Below, piece by piece: positions 41,058 through 44,606 of a stretch of 44,606 nucleotides of DNA. The position numbers were made by a program, and so were the translations under genes. Source of the stretch: Thermoleophilia bacterium (GTDB lineage Bacteria > Actinomycetota > Thermoleophilia > Gaiellales > JAICJC01); NCBI GenBank assembly GCA_025928435.1, contig JAICJM010000008.1:1-44606 (forward strand), in the 5' to 3' direction. The notes below the pieces were generated by a model. It worked only from the letters and a program-made list of their open reading frames with translations, made no database searches and was not told where the DNA came from. Positions within the stretch are counted from its first letter, which is position 1. Each line of letters begins with the position of its first letter.

Positions 41058-41439
41058 ATGGCCGCCGGCCTCACGAGAATCGCCGCCGATCCCGCGTCGT
41101 TCGCCCCGACCAACCTCGTCGACCCGTCGCTCCTCCTGGCGGGGTCGCCGAACGACCGGGGGACGACGCTCTTCGAGAGCACCGACGGGGCCGTGAAAGT
41201 GCGGCCTGTGGGCGTGCGACACCTACACGGAGCGGCTGCCGTCATACCCCGAGGACGAGCTCTACGTCGTGCTCGAGGGATCGGTGGTCGTCACGGTCGA
41301 CGGCGAGCAGCCCGAGACCTTCGTGGCGGGCGACGCGCTCCTGATCCGCCAGGGGACAGCATGCACCCTCGAGTTCCGCGGGCCCTTCCGCAAGGTCTTC
41401 CTGACGCATGACGGGACGGCCGGCTCATACGTACCTTGA
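41058..41439 (+). pseudogene. Cupin-domain protein, one-base frameshift
   Basis: Starts at ATG 41058, 2 nt after the hydrolase. The first frame reads to VKV at about 41200. One extra base near 41201-41203 moves the rest to another frame: CDTYTERLPSYPEDELYVVL, EGSVVVTVDGEQPETFVAGD, ALLIRQGTACTLEFRGPFRK, ending at TGA 41437-41439. Removing one base restores VKVGLWACDTYTERLPSYPE, a typical small EutQ/DUF861-like cupin. Its stop overlaps the arsR -35 hexamer. Confidence 0.75.
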
Positions 41440-41465
41440 CAGTTACGTAACGGATCGGGTACGCT
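41436..41465 (+). promoter_or_regulatory. arsR promoter with internal palindromic operator
   Basis: -35 TTGACA (41436-41441), 18-nt spacer, -10 TACGCT (41460-41465), ATG 6 nt later. The spacer begins with GTTACGTAAC (41442-41451), a perfect 10-bp palindrome. That is a good place for the ArsR-type regulator to block its own promoter. Confidence 0.65.
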
Positions 41466-41471
41466 CCAGCG

Positions 41472-41798
41472 ATGGAAGCGGTGCTGCGAGCGGTGGCGGA
41501 CGAGGGTCGCAGGACGCTGCTCGAGGCTCTGGCCGACGGCCCTGCGACGGCCGGCGAGCTCGCCGCGCTGCTGCCGATCGCCCGGCCCGGGGTCTCCCGC
41601 CATCTGCGGGTGCTCCGCGAGGCGGGGCTCGTCGAGGTCCGGCGGGACGCCCAGCGCCGGGTCTACGGCCTTCGGCCCGAGCCGCTGGCGGAGGTGGACG
41701 AGTGGCTCGGCCGGTACCGGGGCCTGTGGCAGCAGCGGCTGGACGCCCTGCACACCGAGGTGGCCCGCGGCAAACGCGAACGAAGGAGCACGACATGA
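41472..41798 (+). CDS. ArsR-family transcriptional repressor
   Basis: 108 aa winged helix: MEAVLRAVADEGRRTLLEAL, ATAGELAALLPIARPGVSRHLRVLREAGLVEVRRDAQRRVYGL. It lacks the Cys-rich metal-sensing motif of classical ArsR. It belongs to the group that is co-transcribed with an SRPBCC/AHSA1 gene, which follows with an ATGA overlap. Likely autoregulated through the GTTACGTAAC site. Confidence 0.93.
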   Translation: MEAVLRAVADEGRRTLLEALADGPATAGELAALLPIARPGVSRHLRVLREAGLVEVRRDAQRRVYGLRPEPLAEVDEWLGRYRGLWQQRLDALHTEVARGKRERRSTT

Positions 41799-42326
41799 CC
41801 GGCCCGACCGGAGGCAATCGCATCCTGGGCACGCTGGACACGGCCGATGGGAAGGGCGTCGTGCGCATGGAGGACCGCTTCGACACCGGCGTCGACGATC
41901 TGTGGTCGGACCTCACCGACCCCGCCCGGCTCGCCCGCTGGCTCGGCGATGTCGAGGGAGACCTCCGGCTCGGCAGTCAGTTCCGCGCGCGCTTCTTCGC
42001 GAGCCGGCTGGGAGGGCACGGGGATCGTCGAGGTGTGCGAGCCACCCCGGCGGCTGCTGGTGCGGACCCGAGGCGAGGGTGAGGGCGAGGCCGAGGCCGA
42101 GGAGCACACCATCGAGGCGACCCTCACCGCCGACGGCGACGGGGCGATCGCCGTGATCGAGGAACGGGGGATGCCGGTCAACCTGCTCTCCGCGTACGGC
42201 GCCGGGATCCAGGTGCACGTGGAGGACCTCGCCGCCCATGTCGCCGGGCGCGGGCGGGTCGACGCGGGCGCGCGGTGGGGGGAGCTGCACCCGGCCTACG
42301 AGGAGCTCGCGGCGAAGATCGCGTGA
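41795..42326 (+). pseudogene. SRPBCC (AHSA1-like) protein, one-base frameshift
   Basis: Good ribosome site AAGGAG before ATG 41795. VRMEDRFDTGVDDLWSDLTD and PARLARWLGDVEGDLRLGSQ are typical of AHSA1-like START-domain proteins. At 42004-42005 an extra C breaks the frame after FFAS; the next frame continues GWEGTGIVEVCEPPRRLLVR to the stop at 42324-42326. Deleting one base gives a complete protein of about 176 aa. Partner of the upstream arsR. Confidence 0.8.
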
Positions 42327-42412
42327 CTGGTTGACCCGGGTTGCCGAAGGCCCCGGCAGTCACTGACGTCGGCGAGCGACGCAGCGTACGGCGCCGATCT
42401 TGCGCGGCAGGC

Positions 42413-42452
42413 GGGTGGGCGCCCCGGCGATGTCCGCCGGGCGCGCCCACCG
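42413..42452. terminator. Strong GC hairpin between convergent genes
   Basis: GGTGGGCGC-CCCGGCG pairs with CGCCGGGCGCGCCCACC with one bulged base and a short loop. It lies between the SRPBCC gene (plus) and the secreted protein (minus), whose ends face each other. Confidence 0.55.
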
Positions 42453-42479
42453 CCTCATCTGCTCGTTCTCCCTGGCCGC

Positions 42480-43292
42480 TTAGCTCGCGTTCCTGGCGAT
42501 GGCGATCGCTTTCGCGATCGGCGGGCGGAGCCGCCGTGGTGCGTGCGGCTTGGTGGCAGTGAGCCGGGCCGCTTGCGCCGCCAGGTTGTGCTGGATCGCA
42601 GCGATGGCCGTCTGGATCCCGTTCTGCGCACTCGGTGGCAGCGACGAGACGATCGCGTTGAGCATCGCAACGGCATGTGCCTGGCCGGTCACGTCGGCCA
42701 CGATGTCCGCTGCCGCCTGGTTCTTTGCGATCCTGCCGACACTCGGCGTGGTCGTGTCGCGTGCGAGCTGTGCCACCGCGCTTCGGTGGGCCGCGGTGAC
42801 GTGGCTGAACGCGTTCGCGATCCCCGTCTGGGCCTGCGCCGGCAACAGCGGCATCAGCGCCCGGAGCTTCGCGACGGCGTTCGCCGCGCGACGCGTATCG
42901 GCATTCACGGCAGCAGCGGTCCGATCCTGGAGGAGCCCGCCGCGGCGCAGCTGCCGCTCGGCGGCTGCCAGCGCGCGCTGGTCAGCGCCCTCCTGCTTCG
43001 CGACGGCCACGACCGCCTTCGCCGCGGCCAACCGCGACGCGGGGTCGTTCGCTGCCTGAATCAGGTGTGCGGTCTGAGAGACCGCAAGGCCGATCTGGCT
43101 GCGGTTCTTGGCCAGCGCCCGAGAACCTGCGCCGTAGGCGTGCGCATGGAACGCGGCCACGGCATGCACCAGCGCCATGTTGGCCGCCCTTGTGTGCGAC
43201 AGCACGGTAGGCAGGGAGATCGTCTGCCCCTGTGCCGGCGCAACGCCGATGGTGCCGGCGAGTGCTGCTGCCACCAGGATTGTTCGTTTCAT
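42480..43292 (-). CDS. Secreted Ala-rich helical protein (270 aa)
   Basis: Start ATG 43292 has a strong ribosome site (GGAGGGG) 3-4 nt away; the open frame upstream adds eight residues. Signal peptide MKRTILVAAALAGTIGVAPAQG. The mature part is almost all helical, with recurring Ala-Val-Ala and Gln-Thr segments (SQTAHLIQAANDPASRLAAA; AQTGIANAFSHVTAAHRSAV; AQNGIQTAIAAIQHNLAAQA). The last two look like internal repeats. It ends in a basic tail. No family recognised. Confidence 0.75.
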   Translation of the reverse strand: MKRTILVAAALAGTIGVAPAQGQTISLPTVLSHTRAANMALVHAVAAFHAHAYGAGSRALAKNRSQIGLAVSQTAHLIQAANDPASRLAAAKAVVAVAKQEGADQRALAAAERQLRRGGLLQDRTAAAVNADTRRAANAVAKLRALMPLLPAQAQTGIANAFSHVTAAHRSAVAQLARDTTTPSVGRIAKNQAAADIVADVTGQAHAVAMLNAIVSSLPPSAQNGIQTAIAAIQHNLAAQAARLTATKPHAPRRLRPPIAKAIAIARNAS

Positions 43293-43405
43293 GGCCCCTC
43301 CGAGGACGACGGTCACGCGGTCGCCGCTACCCGGTCGACCGCCTCCTCAGAACATCGCCGCACGCCCCCGAGAACGCATCACCCATAACAAAACGCTTAC
43401 CCCAC

Positions 43406-43440
43406 GTCGGCGGGCGGGGGCGACGCGCCCGCTCGCCGAC
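43406..43440 (-). terminator. 13-bp hairpin downstream of the gene at 43476
   Basis: GTCGGCGGGCGGG (43406-43418) pairs with CCCGCTCGCCGAC (43428-43440), one mismatch, 9-nt loop. Likely terminates the minus-strand gene that ends at 43476. Confidence 0.5.
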
Positions 43441-43475
43441 GGGTCGGTGCCCGGCCGGCGAGGGGCGCGCTGGTG

Positions 43476-43943
43476 TCAGGCGCCGGCGTGGTACTGCAGG
43501 TTGCCGTCCTGGATGGCGCCGACGTCGCCGATGAACGGCGCGTGGGAGGCGTTCGGGTCCGTGTAGCTCCACCAGATGCGCGCGGTGTCCTTGTGCGCGC
43601 CCGGCTCCGCGCGGTCGACGACCTTCGCCTTCAGATAGACGGTGTTGCCGTCTTCGTCAGTGCACGTTGCGGTCACCCGGGGCTTTGGCAGTCCGTCCGG
43701 GGACTGCTCGAGCCGCCAGGACGTGTAGCCCTGGCAGTGCGCGCTGAACGTCCCGTCTGCAGACCGGTACTGGAGCTCCCCGGACAGGTCACTCTTGGCG
43801 TTGAAGCCGAGCGTCGCGCCGGCATGGGTCTTGCCGTTGCCGTTCACCTGGTCGAACGGCGCCGCGGCATACGCGGTCGCTGCGCAGCTGACCAGTGTGG
43901 CGGTGATCGCTGCACCGACGGTGAGCGTCCTGCGGATCTTCAT
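43476..43943 (-). CDS. Secreted protein resembling post-COAP-1 domain (155 aa)
   Basis: Start ATG 43943, preceded by GGAGG. Signal peptide MKIRRTLTVGAAITATLVSCAATAYA. The mature part is beta-rich: ATLGFNAKSDLSGELQYRSA, TCTDEDGNTVYLKAKVVDR, GAHKDTARIWWSYTDP, GDVGAIQDGNLQYHAGA. The FNAK opening and the GNLQYH ending recall the post-COAP-1 domain of bacterial extracellular proteins; this is recognition of pattern only. It has its own promoter at 44018-44046. Confidence 0.75.
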   Translation of the reverse strand: MKIRRTLTVGAAITATLVSCAATAYAAAPFDQVNGNGKTHAGATLGFNAKSDLSGELQYRSADGTFSAHCQGYTSWRLEQSPDGLPKPRVTATCTDEDGNTVYLKAKVVDRAEPGAHKDTARIWWSYTDPNASHAPFIGDVGAIQDGNLQYHAGA

Positions 43944-44252
43944 GGTCGACCTCCATACGGTGTGGTGCGGGCGACGGCTGGCGCGCCACCCTTGGCCTCG
44001 TCCATTGGCCCACCACGAGCCTACGATCACACGATGTTGTTCGCAAGTGAATTCGAGTAAAGTGACTACCGCGCCGTCTCTCGCTTGACGATGGCGCCCG
44101 GCACCTTGCGATGGGCGTGGCCTGCTCGGCGGTACACCCGATCGGGATGCCATGCCGTCACCCGCAGGGGTGATCTTTCACCGTAGAGCACAGGGATCGG
44201 CCCGCTGGCGGGTCAGGTCGGTTGGCAGGCGAATCGGGCGATTGGAGTTCCC
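43944..44252. other. 309-bp divergent intergenic region
   Basis: Holds the minus-strand promoter at 44018-44046, and a 6-bp hairpin TCACCC-gcag-GGGTGA at 44158-44173 upstream of the Tad-like gene. A CCCGC/GCGGG pair lies at about 44201-44212. The Tad-like gene has GGAG (44244-44247) as ribosome site. I see no further gene. Confidence 0.5.
44018..44046 (-). promoter_or_regulatory. Promoter TTGCGA-17-TAGGCT
   Basis: On the minus strand, -35 at 44046-44041 and -10 at 44023-44018, giving a leader of about 70 nt for the gene starting at 43943. Confidence 0.5.
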
Positions 44253-44605
44253 GTGCGACGCGGACGTTCCGTGGATTGTGAGCGTGGTCAGACCCTGCCA
44301 GTCCTGGTGCTGTTCGTGGTGTCGTTGATCGGCATCTCCGGCCTTGTGATCGACATCGGTGGCTGGGACGTGCAAAGCAGCAGGTGCAGGCGTCGGCGGA
44401 CGCGGGCGCTCTGGCGGGCGCGTCCCAACTCGTAGCGGGCTGGTCGTACGCACAGACGGCCGGGCAGAGCGAATACGGCAAGAACGGCAAGAGCGGCGAC
44501 GGCCTCACCGTCACGAACACGACCTATCTCGCCCCGAACGACTCCGTGACGGTGACCGGATCCCGGCTTACCCCCGGATATTTCACGCGCATCTTCGGTT
44601 TCTAG
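44253..44605 (+). pseudogene. TadE/TadG-like pilus-assembly protein, frameshifted
   Basis: GTG 44253 opens CERGQTLPVLVLFVVSLIGI then SGLVIDIGGWDVQ, the N-terminal membrane segment of Tad-like proteins. One base is missing near 44374: the next frame continues KQQVQASADAGALAGASQLV and ENGKS-like text (YGKNGKSGDGLTVTNTTYLA), then TPGYFTRIFGF and TAG at 44603-44605. Relatives continue past this point, so a second defect is likely. The window ends here. Either a decaying gene or poor sequence at a contig end. Confidence 0.75.
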
Positions 44606-44606
44606 G

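Noticed and set aside
40485..42326. Programmed ribosomal frameshifting in the hydrolase, cupin and SRPBCC genes
   Set aside because: No slippery heptamers with downstream structure were seen, the families are not known for recoding, and three in a row near a contig end fit errors or decay better.
1..44606. CRISPR arrays, rRNA genes, intact insertion sequences or prophage genes
   Set aside because: No regularly spaced repeats, no rRNA signatures and no intact transposase or phage genes were found; the only mobile traces are the palindromes and the recombinase remnant.

Overview
The window is very GC-rich (estimated near 70% or above), densely coded bacterial chromosome with many GTG starts and many 4-nt ATGA/GTGA gene overlaps. 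The gene content points to an uncultured actinomycetote, most likely class Thermoleophilia (Gaiellales/Solirubrobacterales-like). Supporting signs are a mur/fts cluster with no ftsA seen, a split glycine decarboxylase (gcvPA/gcvPB), an Rv3369-type F420-dependent enzyme, and -10 boxes placed directly before start codons. The lineage call is inference.

Layout. (1) 1-8100: the dcw cluster, mraY(3' end)-murD-ftsW-murG-murC-murB-ftsQ-ftsZ, making lipid II and the division ring. (2) 8101-9331: a REPIN-like hairpin, a 49-aa membrane ORF and two small unknown proteins. (3) 9409-14773: the glycine cleavage operon gcvT-gcvH-gcvPA-gcvPB, then a HAD-like hydrolase and a Cys-rich unknown. (4) 14799-16840, minus strand: nfo (endonuclease IV), arfB (ribosome rescue) and a short-chain dehydrogenase. 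(5) 16949-20843: a secreted seven-repeat beta-propeller, gltX and three small membrane proteins.

(6) 20910-35343: a surface-glycan locus. Minus strand: rfbG followed by three large glycosyltransferases (397, 905 and 1205 aa), all joined by 4-nt overlaps. Plus strand: rfbF, a split transketolase (two genes) and an acetyltransferase-aminotransferase fusion. RfbH, converging from the far side, keeps the His and four Cys of the E1 dehydrase. RfbF/G/H would make a CDP-4-keto-3,6-dideoxyhexose intermediate. The split transketolase and fusion enzyme suggest a two-carbon-branched and/or N-acylated sugar. I cannot match this combination to a known pathway, and it is the best candidate here for an undescribed system.

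(7) 35477-40476: a lone Flp pilin, SnoaL-like, YihY/BrkB, NlpC/P60 and F420-enzyme genes, a charged coiled-coil protein, tRNA-Glu(CTC) beside a recombinase remnant, RidA, a GNAT and an anchored Thr/Val-rich protein. (8) 40485-44606: dienelactone hydrolase, cupin, SRPBCC and Tad-like genes that each carry one single-base indel, with an intact arsR and two secreted proteins among them. These indels may be sequencing errors or real decay.

Two patterns run through the window. About fourteen genes have a TANNNT box 6-11 nt before the start codon, which suggests leaderless transcripts. Palindromes with GGGGWCAGWCCCC cores (two families) sit at gene ends, and in three cases the repeat contains the stop codon.
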